Program-made: the position numbers and the translations under genes
Assembly: GCA_003343565.1 (NCBI GenBank)
Contig: QALA01000064.1
Coordinates: 1 to 7,133, forward strand
Length of the DNA: 7,133 nucleotides
Reading direction: 5' to 3'
DNA from: Verrucomicrobiota bacterium
Lineage (GTDB): Bacteria > Verrucomicrobiota > Verrucomicrobiia > Opitutales > Intestinicryptomonadaceae
The notes under the pieces: model-generated
Databases searched by the model: none
What the model was told of the DNA's origin: nothing
What the model saw: only the letters and a program-made list of their open reading frames with translations
Part shown: one piece after another, positions 7,006-7,133 of the stretch
Numbering within the stretch: the first letter of the stretch is position 1
Layout of the letters: each line of letters begins with the position of its first letter

Positions 7006-7027
7006 AAATTAAAAAAATAAAAAAATG
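7006..7027 (+). promoter_or_regulatory. A-tract, possible UP element for the tRNA promoter
   Basis: A run of nearly pure A with few T (AAATTAAAAAAATAAAAAAA) stands out in otherwise GC-rich sequence, and AT-rich bases continue to the -35 hexamer at 7039. A/T-rich DNA just upstream of -35 is the known binding site for the RNA polymerase alpha C-terminal domain at strong stable-RNA promoters. The assignment rests on composition and position only. Confidence 0.45.
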
Positions 7028-7038
7028 ACGATTTAATA

Positions 7039-7069
7039 TTGACACGGCCGCGGGAACGCTTTTTATACG
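7039..7069 (+). promoter_or_regulatory. Candidate promoter of the tRNA-fMet gene
   Basis: A perfect -35 hexamer TTGACA (7039-7044) is followed by TATACG (7064-7069) as the best -10 candidate. The 19-nt spacer is longer than ideal. Initiation about 7 nt downstream would leave a leader of roughly eight nt before the mature tRNA 5' end at 7084, normal for a tRNA gene. The -35 is convincing; the exact -10 is less certain. Confidence 0.55.
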
Positions 7070-7083
7070 AGACTTTAAATTGA

Positions 7084-7133
<50 letters not shown>

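Overview
The window shows a compact, GC-rich bacterial region with four protein genes in a row on the minus strand and the beginning of a tRNA gene diverging on the plus strand at the right edge. In the direction of minus-strand transcription (right to left) the order is pheS (6904-5867), pheT (5831-3387), tatC (3359-1632) and a peptide-type ABC-transporter substrate-binding lipoprotein (1618 to beyond base 1). The gaps are 35, 27 and 13 nt, with no convincing terminator between the genes, so one transcript is likely. A candidate promoter precedes pheS at 6965-6937.

The rightmost 50 nt are the 5' part of an initiator tRNA (tRNA-fMet, anticodon CAU). It has a TTGACA-type promoter and an A-tract upstream that resembles an UP element. 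The roughly 180-nt intergenic stretch therefore launches two translation units in opposite directions: the phenylalanyl-tRNA synthetase operon and initiator tRNA.

PheS and PheT form the (alpha-beta)2 phenylalanyl-tRNA synthetase. TatC is the receptor of the twin-arginine export pathway; no tatA or tatB is visible here. The last gene encodes a Sec-type lipoprotein, not a Tat substrate by its signal, that would hand peptides or similar solutes to an ABC permease presumably encoded further left.

The organism cannot be named from this sequence. The enlarged TatC periplasmic loop with a GPFFIVPT-type segment, the GC-rich sequence with heavy use of the Ile codon ATA, and the general protein character suggest Verrucomicrobiota or a related PVC lineage (inference, moderate to low confidence).

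Most of the window is ordinary housekeeping sequence; I do not see a new defence or mobile system. The standout oddity is TatC. It carries a cytoplasmic tail of about 275 residues (charged helix, then an acidic Asp/Tyr/Pro/Asn-rich stretch, then a Ser/Gly/Glu repeat region) on a protein family that is normally about 250 residues in total. Secondary points are an A29:U41 pair in the initiator tRNA where three G:C pairs are usual, a perfect hairpin whose loop is the pheT stop codon, and a pair of similar motifs around the pheS promoter.
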